In this document: one piece after another, positions 41,763 to 53,043 of the stretch | Layout of the letters: every line of letters begins with the position of its first letter | Position numbering within the stretch: position 1 is the stretch's first letter | Assembly: GCA_006937955.1 (NCBI GenBank) | Contig: SSNP01000386.1 | Coordinates: 1 to 64,000 of the forward strand | From: Pachypanchax playfairii | Lineage: Eukaryota > Chordata > Actinopteri > Cyprinodontiformes > Aplocheilidae | DNA: 64,000 nucleotides | Direction: 5' to 3' | Made by a program: the position numbers and the translations under genes | Notes under the pieces: generated by a model | Told to the model about the DNA's origin: nothing | Database searches by the model: none | Seen by the model: the letters and a program-made list of their open reading frames with translations, nothing else

Positions 41763-42973
41763 CACTCACTGGCCACTTTATTAGGTACACCTGTCCAACT
41801 GCTCGTTAACACTTAATTTCTAATCAGCCAATCACATGGCGGCAACTCAGTGCATTTAGGTATGTACACATGGTCAAGACAATCTCCTGCAGTTCAAACC
41901 GAGCATCAGTATGGGGAAGAAAGGTGATTTGAGTGACTTTGAACGTGGCATGGTTGTTGGTGCCAGAATGGCTGGTCTGAGTATTTCAGAAACTGCTGAT
42001 CTACTGGGATTTTCACGCACAACTATCTCTAGGGTTTACAGAGAATGGTCCGAAAAAGAAAAAATATCCAGTGAGCGGCAGTTCTGTGAGCGGAAATGCC
42101 TTGTTGATGCCAGAGGTCAGAGGAGAATGGCCAGACTGGTTCGAGCTGATAGAAAGGCAACAGTGACTCAAATAACCACTCGTTACAACCAAGGTAGGCA
42201 GAAGAGCATCTCTGAACGCACAGTACGTCGAACTTTGAGGCAGATGGGCTACAGCAGCAGAAGACCACGCCGGGTGCCACTCCTTTCAGCTAAGAACAGG
42301 AAACTGAGGCTACAATTTGCACAAGCTCATCGAAATTGGACAATAGAAGATTGGAAAAACGTTGCCTGGTCTGATGAGTCTCGATTTCTGCTGCGACATT
42401 CGGATGGTAGGGTCAGAATTTGGCGTCAACAACATGAAAGCATGGATCCATCCTGCCTTGTATCAACGGTTCAGGCTGGTGGTGGTGGTGTAATGGTGTG
42501 GGGAATATTTTCTTGGCACTCTTTGGGCCCCTTGGTACCAATTGAGCATCGTTACAACGCCACAGCCTACCTGAGTATTGTTGCTGACCATGTCCATCCC
42601 TTTATGACCACAATGTACCCAACTTCTGATGGATACTTTCAGCGCCATGTCATAAAGCTGGAATCATCTCGGACTGGTTTCTTGAACATGACAATGAGTT
42701 CACTGTACTCAAATGGCCTCCACAGTCACCAGATCTCAATCCAATAGAGCATCTTTGGGATGTGGTGGAACGGGAGATTCGCATCATGGATGTGCAGCCG
42801 ACAAATCTGCACCAACTGTGTGATGCCATCATGTCAATATGGACCAAACTCTCTGAGGAATGCTTCCAGCACCTTGTTGAATCTATGCCACGAAGAATTG
42901 AGGTAGTTCTGAAGGCAAAAGGGGTTCCAACCCATTACTAGCATGGTGTACCTAATAAAGTGGCCGGTGAGTG
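41763..42973 (+). mobile_element. Tc1-like element, second family
   Basis: The ends CACTCACTGGCCACTTTATT and TAAAGTGGCCGGTGAGTG are inverted, with TA outside (41761-41762, 42974-42975). At 1211 bp, with short inverted repeats, it is clearly a different family from copies A-D. Confidence 0.92.
41911..42941 (+). pseudogene. Tc1-like transposase with frameshift at catalytic Asp
   Basis: It starts MGKKGDLSDFERGMVVGARM. The helix-turn-helix region has SRTTISRVYREWSEK, the first catalytic context is WSDESRFLL, and GGGGVMVWGIFSWHSLGPL follows. After DGYFQ the frame shifts (near 42642): the family's Q-D-N-A-P-C-H segment with the second Asp is missing. The frame resumes with WPPQSPDLNPIEHLWDVVER and ends at a stop at 42939-42941. 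Inactive. Confidence 0.88.
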
Positions 42974-43355
42974 TATATATATAATGTAATGTATGTGTGG
43001 GTGTTTGATAAGGATGAGTTTTATGCATATGTACATGACGTTTGACACCGTTTAAATTGTTAAAATTGTTAAATTAAATTGTTTGGTCTCAAATATTTGG
43101 AATCAAAATAAAGAGGTCATCGCACTTTTTTCCCCAGTTAAATAGTTGACGCATGTAAGTGCTTATTGTGAAATTTTATTATGATCAGACCTGTTTTACG
43201 TATTTTAAGAATAAGGTCTCAAGTGCCTCCGACTCACTTTAACAGCGACTGTCTGAGCTGCTGGTCTGCCCCAAGATGGCCGCCGTATCGGCACGTCAGC
43301 CAAGCGGCCGGCAGCGTTGAATGCGGGGTCTATTGATGTCTATGCCTAAGACATC

Positions 43356-43600
43356 TTACGGGCAGACAGGAAATACAAACGATTTCAAAATAAAATCAAA
43401 ACCAGAATGCATGACTAGGAAAATAAAACATAACCAAACTAAGACACAGGAAGAGAACTGAACAACAGACACAGCTATACTAAACATAAGACAACAACAG
43501 ACACAGATACCAGAGGGAGAGAAACCAAAATAACAGATAACTAGAAAACCCAAAGCTACAGAATAAAGTAAACAAATAACCAAAACCCCAAGACCTGACA
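43356..43600 (-). mobile_element. Gypsy-type LTR fragment
   Basis: The minus strand starts TGTCAGGTCTTGGGG and continues as a T/G-rich, fish Gypsy-like U3 until about 43356. Polyadenylation signal and 3' end are missing, so it is a truncated LTR. Confidence 0.5.
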
Positions 43601-43689
43601 GTGGGTTGTTGTTAAACCGGGTTCTATGTGCCCCCTTTTAACTTTTGAGCACCTGCCCCTTCAAAAGGTCTCTATACGGCCCTGGTCCA

Positions 43690-44020
43690 CGCTATTTACC
43701 ATTTACTATTTACATTTATTCCCATTTTATGAGGGGGGGGGCTATTTCAAATAGCTGAAATATTCTGTACTCTCTGAGGTAAGAAGTATAAATATACATT
43801 AAAATGGTTCCACTTAAATGTATTTATGTTATAAATCAGATGCTTGAAATTTTCTGTCCCCCCATAACTTTGGCAGATGAAGAGCAGATGTATTCAAATT
43901 CATAGGAAGTAGCATCAATTTATGATGTCACTATCTCATATGACTTGTTATCTCATAATTATGAGTTACGTTTTTCTTTTTTTTTCTCCAGAGTGGCGGG
44001 AATAGGCTTCCATACCTCAC
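43690..44020 (+). repeat. MITE Z, copy 3
   Basis: The uninterrupted copy runs from 'ttattcccattttatgaggg' through 'ccccataactttggcag' and 'atctcataattatgagtta' to 'aataggcttccatac'. It shows what the copy split by the LTR element originally looked like. Confidence 0.7.
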
Positions 44021-44160
44021 TGACCACAGTCTGATGACATTCTGCCGTCATCATGTGTTTACCTGAGTTCAAAGTTATAAAGTTTAGTTTTATTGTCCTG
44101 TGTGAATGCTCTTGCCTCAGAGCTGAGGAGAACACGGAAATAAGAAGGTGAAGAACATAC

Positions 44161-44420
44161 CGATCCTCCGGGACTCGTTCCAGTTACAGCTGAGTCTTTT
44201 AGATGTTTTCTGTTGTTCTGCAGGAAAGCAGCTCCTGTCAGCAGATTCTAACCACTTCAAGCGGATTTTCTGACCTTCAAACTGAGGTTTATCTTCAGGA
44301 ACCTCTGCTGAACGACGCGGGGGGAAGTGAAAGTAATCAGTCACCTCGCCTTCAAAGAAACATTTTAAGATGTCATTTCCTCTAAAGGGTGAATTTACCA
44401 CCAGAAGGCGACAAATTCCA
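44161..44420 (-). other. Candidate distal 5' exon of the NLR gene
   Basis: The minus strand has donor GGATCG|GTATGT (44155-44161) after an exon-like stretch containing ACTTTCACTTCC. The plus-strand core GAAGTGAAAGT (44324-44334) resembles an IRF/PRDI site. The general look recalls 5' leader exons of fish NLRC3-like genes, but linkage to the exon at 29947 across 14 kb is conjecture. No other gene is recognised here. Confidence 0.3.
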
Positions 44421-44743
44421 AACAATCAAATGTTTGTGTTCCAGCTGATGGAGGAGGGATGGACCGATGAAGTTCATGCTGTTAACATTAAAGATCCACA
44501 GAGAATATCACTGCTGTGTTCATGTTAAAAAAAGAGAAGGAAAACAGTCATATCTGATGACTGCTTGTGTGTGACGTCACAGTCTGAGGGAGCAGAGTGA
44601 ATGTTTGAACATGTTGGAGAGACCTGTTACCATAGAAACCACATGTTGTCATGACGCAGACAATGATATTTATTTCTCAATGTTCCAAAACCTTTTCTCA
44701 CTTTTACAAACCTCCCTTTTAGTTTATTTTTTCCTGCCTTTAA

Positions 44744-45813
44744 AGCTGGAGTGCGTAACTTTTACATGTCCGTGAATGTCCGTTTCAGCCAAGCCACTAT
44801 CAGAGGAGATGACACAATGCAGATTAAGCCGATCGGCTCCTCAAACATCTCACGGTATTTTTCAATATATCTCATTTTTACTTTGCATGTCAACCGGCGA
44901 CATTCCCGCGCTGGCGCACAGTAAATTACGTCTTTTACATCACAACAAGAAAAATAATAAAAAATAGAACGCAGTGTCTCGTAGCAGCCGGCAGAACGGG
45001 AAGGTTGACATGGCGGAGAATCCAAATAAACGGCCGAGAGACACTTATCGGGAAGTGGATCCTACCACGAAAAAAAAAAATTCCTGGACGTTCGGCAGAG
45101 GGACTACTGGCTAAGAAGGAAAGTGACCGAAGGAGAAGGCAAACGCGAATTTGTATCGGCGTCGCTTTTCCTCGGTGGAGAGAAGAGATCGGGCTGATGT
45201 TCAGGGGTGCACATAAGTGGTCCACAGGTCCGCACACACTGTCAAAATATAAAATGCGCACCAGATGAAAACCAGAGCGCCGAAGTTCCAGCTGATCAGC
45301 TGATTCTGTCTCTATCTGTGTCAGTTTGTGTCTGTCAGTTTGCCAGTGTTACGGTTTTTCAGTCAGTCAGATCAGTGCAGCTGACTGCAGGATTCTGCAT
45401 CGTGTCAAAACTGAAAAAATTCACTGAATAAGACAAATAGATCATTGTGGCCCCAACAGCTGACTAATAAATTTCAACACCAAACTGTTAAATGTAGATT
45501 AAAGTGAACAATCAAACCTGTAAACAATCCAACCTGAACTCTGAAGGTTTTTGTTTTTTTACCAGTATTTTTATATTTTACTGGTTTCTCTTGATTTTTT
45601 CAACAATGAAATGATATTTATTGAAACAAATATAGAGCCAGGTAAAGTAAACAGACTGAATTTGAAGCTTGATTAAGACAGATACCGGTTGGAATCACAA
45701 CGGCAGAGATAAAGCGGTGGCAGTTGGGCTTACGTCATATGGAAGCGCCAGCTTCATTGTTGTAATGACGCAAAAATTCCGCTAGGGGGCGACAGAAGTT
45801 ACGCACTCCAGCT
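44744..45813. mobile_element. TTAA-flanked element (AGCTGGAGTGCGTAACTT ends)
   Basis: TTAA at 44740-44743 and 45814-45817 flanks inverted ends AGCTGGAGTGCGTAACTT and its complement. The right subterminal part carries 'gctagggggcgacagaagtt'. The element contains a fragment of the CAGGGGTGCAC family (45203-45677). No transposase is seen. Confidence 0.75.
45203..45677 (-). mobile_element. CAGGGGTGCACATAA-family fragment (nested)
   Basis: 'caggggtgcacataagtgg' and the following sequence match the inverted right half of 58261-59221; the part near 45560-45670 matches its left interior. It lies within the TTAA element and is internally deleted. Confidence 0.65.
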
Positions 45814-45826
45814 TTAAAGCTGATAT

Positions 45827-46016
45827 TGTGGTGGACCACCAGGGGGTTTCCACTTGCACCCAGACAATGGGATGTTTATATTCAAAATTGTGTACGTTGG
45901 TTTTGGCGCAAATCTGTTAAGAGTTCTGATTTACGATTGCTCTGTTGTTCAGTTGGAGTTGAGTAAACATTCTGATCACATCCAGTTCTCTGTGTCGTCC
46001 TTTTTACTCCTCCACA
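45827..46016 (+). repeat. Gypsy 5' LTR
   Basis: 190 bp starting TGTGG and ending CCACA. The last ~115 bp recur at 48948-49061 with a few changes ('attctgatcacatccagttc' is in both). Confidence 0.8.
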
Positions 46017-46017
46017 G

Positions 46018-46034
46018 TGGTGACCCCTCTGTCG
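46018..46034 (+). other. Gypsy primer-binding site
   Basis: TGGTGACCCCTCTGTCG starts two bases after the LTR's terminal CA. The TGG start and TGACCCC core are typical of vertebrate Gypsy primer sites. Confidence 0.6.
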
Positions 46035-46036
46035 AA

Positions 46037-46960
46037 CATGTCTGAAGGTGAAGCCAGCTATTTTGGCTTCACAATACACCTTTGTGGTTTTTCCACATTG
46101 AGGCTCAGTTTGCTCTTTGTGGCAGTTCCTCGGATGACACAAAATACCACTATGTGGTCGCGGCCCTTGATCCTCTCTCCACTCGCCACACGATGTCCCT
46201 GCTCCGGGATCCCCCGAGCCAAGGGAAGTATGCCACCCTCAAGCAGCTGCTGCTCCGCCGCTACGCCCTCTCTGCCGCAGAACTGGCTGAGGAGCTACCC
46301 TCCATCTCTGGCTTGGGTGATGGCACTGCCCTGGAGCTGATGGAGAGCATGCTATCCCTGCTGGGTACAGATGACGGCGGTTTCCTCTTCATCCACCTGT
46401 TCCTCCGAGCTTCCGGCTCCCGTGCGGGCTGTCCTCGCCAACTCCCCACTGCTGCTGAAGCAAGACTACCGCTCGCTCGCGGAAGAAGCCGATTGTGTCC
46501 TCCTGGCCACCAAAAGTTTCACGGTCCAAGAGGTGGCTTCCACATCTCCAGCGACACCTGCGACACCTGCTGCACCTTCAGCGCCGTCATCGAAGGCTGA
46601 TGATCCATTGGTGGAGGCTGCGATCATTGCGCAGAGACACCGGGGGACAATCTTCTGTTTCTACCACCAGCGGTTTGCCGCCAAAGCCTGGCGTTGCCCC
46701 CCACCTTGCAGTTTCCAGCCGCCAGGAAATGACCCAGCCAACGCTCGGTAGCAGCCGCGGCCGTTGGCAACAGGGAAAGGCTGCTTTTCATCGAGGACTC
46801 CCTTACGGGAAGACGGTTTCTGGTGGACTCCGGGTGGCAGAAGACCCTGGTTCCCTGGCTGGCTCTGACAGGCTGGCTGAAGGCTGCGGACCACAGCTGA
46901 CTCCGTTAAGACGTTTGGCGACAGGTCGGTGTCTGTCCACTTTCATGGTAGAGACTTCCA
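46037..46960 (+). pseudogene. Gypsy gag and protease remnant
   Basis: Gag blocks occur in alternating frames: HYVVAALDPLSTRH, LLLRRYALSAAELAEELPSI, SGLGDGTALELMESMLSLLG, then APVRAVLANSPLLLKQDYRS and a truncated FCFYHQRFAAKAWRCPPPC end. Beyond it GRRFLVDSGW is the protease active-site context with D-S-G. At least three frame breaks occur. Confidence 0.8.
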
Positions 46961-47892
46961 GTAGAACTTTGTTGTAGCTGCCAGTTCAGTTCCCATCATA
47001 GGCGCTGATTTTCTCTGTGCTCATGGACTGCTAGTCGACACAGCTAACAGACGGCTTATTGATGCTGTGTCGTTCTCCTCCGTTCTCTGCCATCTCTGAC
47101 CCAGGGAGCTGGGCTATCTGTGCATGCAGATGTTTTAACTTCAGGGGATGTTTATCAGCACGTGTTAGCGGAATTTCCCTCGCTAACTGTTCCCAACTTT
47201 TCCACTGCTGACACCGTGAACACACCGCCTTGACTGCGCTAAGCTTGCTGTAGCTCGGGAGGAGTTCGCTAACATGGAGCGTTTAGGCATTGTACGGTGC
47301 TCTAACAGTCCGTGGGCTTTGCCGTTACACATGTATCCAAGTCCGACGGTCAGTGGCCGCCGTGCAGGGATTTTCACCGCCACATTCAGGACTTTTCTGT
47401 CCATCTCGCTGGGACCGCCATCTTTTCCAAAGTCAACCTGGTGCGAGGTTATCATCAGGTTCCGGTGCGCGAGGAGGACGTCCCCAATACAGCCGTAATC
47501 ACTCCATTTGCACTGTTTGAGTTTTTACGGATGCCTTTTGGGCTCAAACTTTCCAGCGGTTGATGGATTCGGTCTTGCATAGATTATCCTTCGTGTTTGT
47601 TTATTTGGACGACATCCTGGTGGCCAGCAGCTCCGCTGAGCAGCACTTGTCCCACCTCCATCAGGTTTTTCTGATTGTCAACCCAGTAAAATGTCAGTTC
47701 GGGTTGCCAGTTATTGACTTTTTGGGCCATCGCATATCTGTCTGAAAGCCCTGTAAGAGGTTCTGGGGATGGTTAATTTTTACAACCGTTTTATCCCCAA
47801 AGCAGCCCAGCTTCTGTAGCCGCTTTACTGTGCACTTAAAAAGAAAAAGGCAACCGAAACTGTTGACTGGACCGCGGACTGCCTGTGAGCAT

Positions 47893-48470
47893 TCAGACTG
47901 TCCTCCAAAGCAAAACGTACACAGTGGTCGTATGTCCAGTCATCAAATTACGACCAAGGGTGACGTATTTAAAGCGACCTCTGGCGGTGGTTATGCTGAC
48001 TGCAGTTTCTCGCTGGCAAAATGAGAGAAACATGGCGGCCTTCCCCTCAATTTTCGGCAGAAATTGTTCTATTTCAAAATAGACAGTGGCTTTAGACTTG
48101 TTTTGATAAGATTTCTAGCGGGAAATATAAACTTTATTTTCATAATATTTGTTTGGTTTATGGAAACGGTACATAGTTTTTTCATTTCCAACGTACATTT
48201 TCTCAGGTTTGAGTGGTTACTAGGTTGTTGCTAGGGACGCCGGTGGAACAACGGGCTGGAAGAAAAGATTCAAGCCGCAACCCAGCTCGACTTAACCCTA
48301 ACCCTAACCCTTTGTTAGCTCATTAAGGGCAGAAAGCAAGTTTTCTGTTGTTCTGTAAAAGTATCTGTTCCCATTTTACCGAAAGGGGGCGCTGAGGGTG
48401 CTAAAACCATAGAAAACGCTCCATGGGGTCGTATTCGAGTGCATGGACAAACGTCAACTATGGGCGAATG
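47893..48470. mobile_element. Unrelated insert in the Gypsy pol region
   Basis: Pol homology stops after VDWT-x-D-C (47880s) and resumes at a FDDAKSALADAALLAHPS-type stretch (about 48495). The intervening ~580 bp includes 'cttaaccctaaccctaaccc' (48290-48309) and no coding. Class and exact ends are unknown. Confidence 0.5.
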
Positions 48471-48618
48471 AGTTGGAGGACTTGTTGGAGCATTTGATGA
48501 TGCTAAGTCCGCCCTGGCTGATGCAGCTCTTCTGGCCCACCCCTCTCCATCAGTGCAGGTGGATCTGGCAACGACGCCTCTGACATAGCAGTGGGGGCAG
48601 TGTTAGAGCAGCGCGTCT

Positions 48619-48653
<35 letters not shown>
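48619..48653. repeat. 35-base G run
   Basis: An uninterrupted G run where the RNase H reading frame should continue. It may be an artefact of sequencing or gap closure. Confidence 0.8.
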
Positions 48654-48655
<2 letters not shown>

Positions 48656-49199
48656 TGCAGCCGCTTGGCTTTTTTAGCCGTATGCTGTGCGACAACGAAT
48701 GTAAATACAGCGTTTTTGACAGGGAGTTGCTGGCTCTCTACCTGGCTACATGTCACTTCCGTTTTTTCCTCGAAGGCCGCTCTTTCACAGCCTATGTTGA
48801 CCACAAGCCGTTGGTGTTTGCTATGTCAAAGGTTTCTGACCCTTGGTCTGCAAGGCAACAGGGTCACCTTGCTGCTGTGTCTGAATTCACAACAGACATT
48901 TAGCATATGGCTGGCAAATCCAACATGCTCTCTGACTGCCTGTCCTGTGGGCGCGAATCTGTTAAGTGTTCTGACTTACGATTGCTCTGTTGTTCAATTG
49001 GAATTGAGTACACATTCTGATCACATCCAGTTCTCTGTGTCGTCCTTTTTACTCCTCCACAATATCCCTGATTTCAAATTGCCTAGCTTAGAATGTCAAC
49101 AAAGTCACAGAACGCCCCTCCCAGGTTTGGAAACACGCGTAGCCCCAGAAGACGTCAGAGTGCGAGACACCAGTCCGCAGTACATTCAAGTACCGTAAC

Positions 49200-49214
49200 A
49201 TGGCAGAATCACTG
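49200..49214 (+). CDS. P2RX7_C-type gene, exon 1
   Basis: A short first exon, ATG plus four codons (MAESL), followed by GTAAGT. It lies 138 bp from the Gypsy element's end. Chosen because phase 0 fits exon 2 and the donor is strong. Confidence 0.5.
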
Positions 49215-49439
49215 GTAAGTGAAAACAATATAGCAACGAACAATTGACATTAATCAGTCTTTTAACTTAACACTTTGTTTTTCTTTTACCTATTTATTTA
49301 GGCGTTATTTATGAAGAATAAATGCTCGCGAACCTGTTAGAAAATAAGCCTCTCCTGCTATCTAAATGAAGTAGCTGTGCTTTTTGCCATTCATATATTC
49401 TGTGGGTGTTGTTGAATTTTTTCTGTTTTTTCCACTTAG

Positions 49440-49661
49440 AGTGCCCATGAGGATAGCATTGTAGGCTCCGATACAGAATATTTACGAGGCCGAAAAGCAA
49501 CAGCTAACACTGGGAAAGCCCATGAGAAATCTCAGCATCAACAGTCGAGAGGTGTTGGAAGGAGACGATCGAGTGCGAGAGGACATTTGTGGGAAACGCT
49601 TTCGACTGGAGATGCACGTCGTTTCAAGGAGTGTCAAGCAGCAAGGGTCGCCAATGAGAAG
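49440..49661 (+). CDS. P2RX7_C-type gene, exon 2
   Basis: The 222-nt exon lies between tttttccacttag and GAGAAG|GTAAAA. It encodes SAHEDSIVGSDTEYLRGRKA and a basic, Ser/Gln-rich stretch (HQQSRGVGRRRSSARG), ending FKECQAARVANEK. Low complexity suggests a disordered, possibly nuclear, N-terminus. The phase is 0 on both sides. Confidence 0.6.
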
Positions 49662-50055
49662 GTAAAAATTGATAAATACTTTCCTCTTGCCAGTTGTCCA
49701 GAGCTCATTTAACTGTATTTTGATATTCTAGTACCATTATAACTGTTATAACAGTTAAGATGATGGCATGTTATAACAGTTATAACATAAATCAGTCTCA
49801 AATTGTAAATTCACCAACCTGCTTATAATTATGAAAAAACGTCTATATACCGTACCAAAAAATTTTACAATTGTATTAGATGGTAATAGATCAATACCCT
49901 AAATTTAAAAAAAATTGTAAAAATTAAAAAAGCCACTGTGTCTGCAGACTGTTTTCTTAGTTATATATTTTCTATACATTCTACATATGTAACTTTTGCA
50001 CCAGTCATAAGCATGTAGAAGATTAGGAACCAACTTATGTTCTTAATTTCAAAAG

Positions 50056-51158
50056 AAACGAATCAGAGGCCTAAACTTGGACTCATCACACAGATTGCTG
50101 GAGCGATGTTTAACACGTGACTCAAGTCTCTTCTTTAATATCATGGATGAAACTCTAAGTGATCCAACCTTGGCTCCTCCAGGATCAACTTTACCCTGGT
50201 GCATTTGCACAAACTGCCGAAACATGCCAACAGAAATTGAAAATAAATGCTGCCAGCAACTTCCCCAATTCGGCATTTCAAAGCTGCCTCAGATGGATGT
50301 TTACATTTTGCAGGAGGTGGTCCTCTGACTTGCAAGGCGAATGTGGAATGACATCTGTGCAATCGATGATCTTCCCTATCTGGGGAGGGTAACCGGGAGT
50401 TTAGACGTGCAGCATACCGTCAGTTCATGGTGTGGCAATATGAAGCATTAGGTCACAGGGTTGTTTATTTACCAATTTTATGGAATTAAATTTCAGTCAA
50501 AAATCCTGAGCGAGATTTTCTGCGGCACGCACGCATATTTAACCGCCCTGGCGGGATTTTTACCCCGTTTGGGCTGCTTTCTCCTGGGCATGGAGGCTGG
50601 ATGTTCTTCCCTCCTGCTCTAGAGCTCAAGCTCTCCTTGCAACGGTTGGGAGGAGAAGGCGAACCGTCACTCCAGGGTGGATGACAGGACCCTGTGCACG
50701 TCCCTCTCCCCAGCCTGAGTGACTGATATAAAATGACCAATCACATGAGGATCACACCGGGCCTTAGTCTCCGGGATAATACATAATTACTTTTACTTGC
50801 GGGGGCAAAGTTTCCTTTCGCGCGAGCAGCCTCTCCTGGTTTGCCTTCACGCTCGTATGAAAGCTTCATGTACAGGCGCCTGTAGATCCACACATGCGGT
50901 TCATGAATACTCGTGTAATGAATCATACGTGGGCGTGTGAGGTAAATTCACGCGTGTGCTGTGGACTGTGCATGCGCACACACGCGCAGGGACGCGCACG
51001 CACGATTAAATACGCATCCGAGCTGCAGAAAATCTCGCTCAGGATTTTTGACTAAAATTTAATTCCATACAAGTTGCTGTGTCTGGAGGATTTGGGACAA
51101 TTATCCTGATCCACATGGGCAATACACAGGTTCCATCTCAGAGTCAAACTACCTTTGA
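50056..51158 (+). pseudogene. P2X7 C-terminal-domain (P2RX7_C) exon, interrupted
   Basis: After acceptor atttcaaaag the exon reads RIRGLNLDSSHRLLERCLTR, then WCICTNCRNMPTEIENKCCQ, the Cys-rich core of the P2X7 cytoplasmic ballast. Then come a TGA (50326-50328), a frameshift to NREFRRAAYRQFMVWQYEAL, a 591-bp MITE at 50479-51069, and the continuation SCCVWRIWDNYPDPHGQYTG to a stop at 51156-51158. In P2X7 this domain binds zinc and GDP. Stand-alone fish proteins with the domain have unknown roles. With a stop, a frameshift and an insertion it is a pseudogene. Confidence 0.8.
50479..51069. mobile_element. MITE in the P2RX7_C exon, TSD CAA(G/T)TT
   Basis: Inverted ends of about 47 bp begin TATGGAATTAAATTT and include AAAAATCCTGAGCGAGATTT. 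The flanks are CAATTT (50473-50478) and CAAGTT (51070-51075), a 6-bp duplication with one change. Keeping the right copy restores L-P-S-C-C-V-W across the junction, so the insertion site is exact. No transposase. Confidence 0.85.
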
Positions 51159-51860
51159 AGTCAACCAATAGCTGTTAACTTGAATACTCGTTTTTTTTTT
51201 TATTGATAAATTTTCTGGTTCCACTTTTTATCTACATTTACAGTATTCTGTTGTTTTTGTCAAATATGTCTTGTGTTTTACTTCTTCAAGATTCTTCTGG
51301 TTTTATTTATGTTACAATTTAAATGTACAAGTTTAAGAAAAAGATACAATTGGGCAGTCTTGTTCAAAACAACAATGTTAAACATTTGAAAATAAAAGAC
51401 AAATCAATGTAATTCTCAAAATTTTGATTTCAAACTTTTATGTATTTTTTTACACTTCTACAAATAAAAGAGCAGTTTATTAACATTGAGAAGCCACTTT
51501 TTGTATGTTGGATTAGGAGATGATCTAATTTTCAGTGCTGGGGAAGTTTACATCCTGAAAAACAGAAATAAAACACACATAAGAAACATCAGTTTAATAT
51601 TTGTTTTTGACAAAAAAGTAAGATCACATTCAAGAGCATTTCTTATAAGATTTTCTTGTAAGTATTTGGCTTCATGACTCATATGTCCAGTCGCCAATGA
51701 CAGTAGAATAAATGTTATGTTATATTGCTTATGTCTTGACAAGGGACAGTGCTGCTTCTAGAAATGTATTGATGGATAAATTCTCCAAGAACTGATAAGT
51801 AATCCTTTGATACAAATAGGGTATGCAGAAATCTGGAAGTTAATTTTAAAACCAATCATT
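51159..51860. other. 3' flank of the P2RX7_C gene
   Basis: AT-rich with several AATAAA signals (for example near 51388, 51464 and 51567) that could end the transcript. No coding features are recognised on either strand. Confidence 0.4.
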
Positions 51861-51865
51861 CCTTT

Positions 51866-52825
51866 CGGGCCGAACCATTTGATTGGTTGATGTTTTTAGA
51901 CAAATACGGGAGAACCACCTAATTATTTTTTTAAAATCTTCACAACATATTTTTATCCATGCTGTGTTAAAACGTTTTTAATAGGCATGAAAAAAAAACA
52001 TGTTTAATAGCAACTCACCCCCTCTAAATTATCTTCCTGCCTTCTAACTGCTTATTTTGAAAAATGCCGAAATAGACGTTACTTTAAGAGGCGGGCCTAA
52101 GCTGTGATTGACGTGTAGCACTTCTCCGTGTTTAGATTAGCTTCAGTGTGACTGCCGTGTTGTAGACTTGTAACCCGACCGTTAGCCACAATGCTAAAGC
52201 TACTGCCGTGTTGCTAAGAAGGGTCTGAGTAAATGTCTGAATAGCAATATAACGTGCACAAATCACATCCACACAATAAAGTCTTTGTTCAGATTTTAAT
52301 GATATTAGTTATTCTGTTTGTCGTAGTTTTCAGCCAGTTGCTCTAAATCCCTCTGTGCAGCTTTGGTGAGAAGCTGGAGACAATAGGCGGGCGGGTGCAA
52401 GTGTGTCTGTTTGAGAGATGGTTTTATACTCCAGCAGGCGTGTCTTAGAGACTTTCAGCCAATCACAAAATTCAAATGCAGTAGCCACCTTTCAACCCTA
52501 AGAGGGCAGAACTAAGACGTTTTTAGAGCAAAAAGTGTAGAATTTAACAAGTTTACATATAAATGTCAAAAAATGCCCAGAAACTGAAAGGTTGCATTAG
52601 TAAAGACCCACTAATACAGTTTATTAGCAGAAAAAAGTTGTTTTGAGGGTGAGTTGCTCTTTAAGCTAATCTTTAAGCTAAGTCCTAAGCTTTAAAGCTG
52701 CTCTACTCATTTTGCATAACAAATTAGCTTAACATGTTTTTTTTCAGGCCGAATGGAATAATTGTACATTCTCTCCCGTCATACGTACCTCTGCATTTAT
52801 TTTGCTTCTGGGCTCCAAATAATGC
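51866..52825. repeat. Interspersed repeat region (family R1 and relatives)
   Basis: 51866-52010 matches 7185-7320 inverted; 52430-52630 matches 21505-21700 inverted; 52690-52825 matches 7134-7400 directly. The mosaic suggests one long repeat whose pieces also lie in the NLR intron and near 7 kb. No gene is seen. Confidence 0.6.
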
Positions 52826-53043
52826 GTAACCATGGCAACAAGAGACTTGTTTACAAGAAAGAGCAACTAACTGACATTTCTAAGGCTGAAATAATCCTCA
52901 AATTGAAACTCTGGATCCCTGATGAGCTCAAAGAAGAAGACATGGATGCAGCGCAGGAGCAAAGTGAAGAGAGAGAAAGAAGAAGGTTAAACTTTCACTT
53001 CCATCAGTCATATTGACAAATGTGAGATCTCTTTGCTAACAAA

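Larger units (their letters stand above)
47200..48945 (+). pseudogene. Gypsy reverse transcriptase and RNase H remnant
   Basis: RT blocks: FSKVNLVRGYHQVPVREEDV, NTAVITPFALFEFLRMPFGL, then in another frame FVFVYLDDILVASSSAEQH with the YLDD catalytic box and LSHLHQVF. RNase H: FFSRMLCDNECKYSVFDREL, then LALYLATCHFRFFLEGRSFT and YVDHKPLVFA. The tether ends near DCLSC. Stops, frameshifts, an insert and a G run make it inactive. Confidence 0.85.
45827..49061 (+). mobile_element. Ty3/Gypsy element, TSD ATAT, decayed
   Basis: ATAT flanks both sides (45823-45826, 49062-49065). The 5' LTR is 45827-46016 (TGTGGTGGACC...CTCCTCCACA). The 3' LTR copy (from about 48948) lacks its first ~75 bp. gag, protease, RT and RNase H remnants occur in order. 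Integrase is deleted: RNase H runs straight into the 3' LTR. An unrelated insert lies at about 47893-48470. Confidence 0.85.

Noticed and set aside
48290..48309. Telomere
   Set aside because: Only three TTAGGG units inside an insert in a Gypsy element; interstitial and too short.
50486..50740. 84-codon minus-strand frame in the MITE
   Set aside because: The MITE is non-coding elsewhere; the frame has low-complexity composition and crosses the inverted end.
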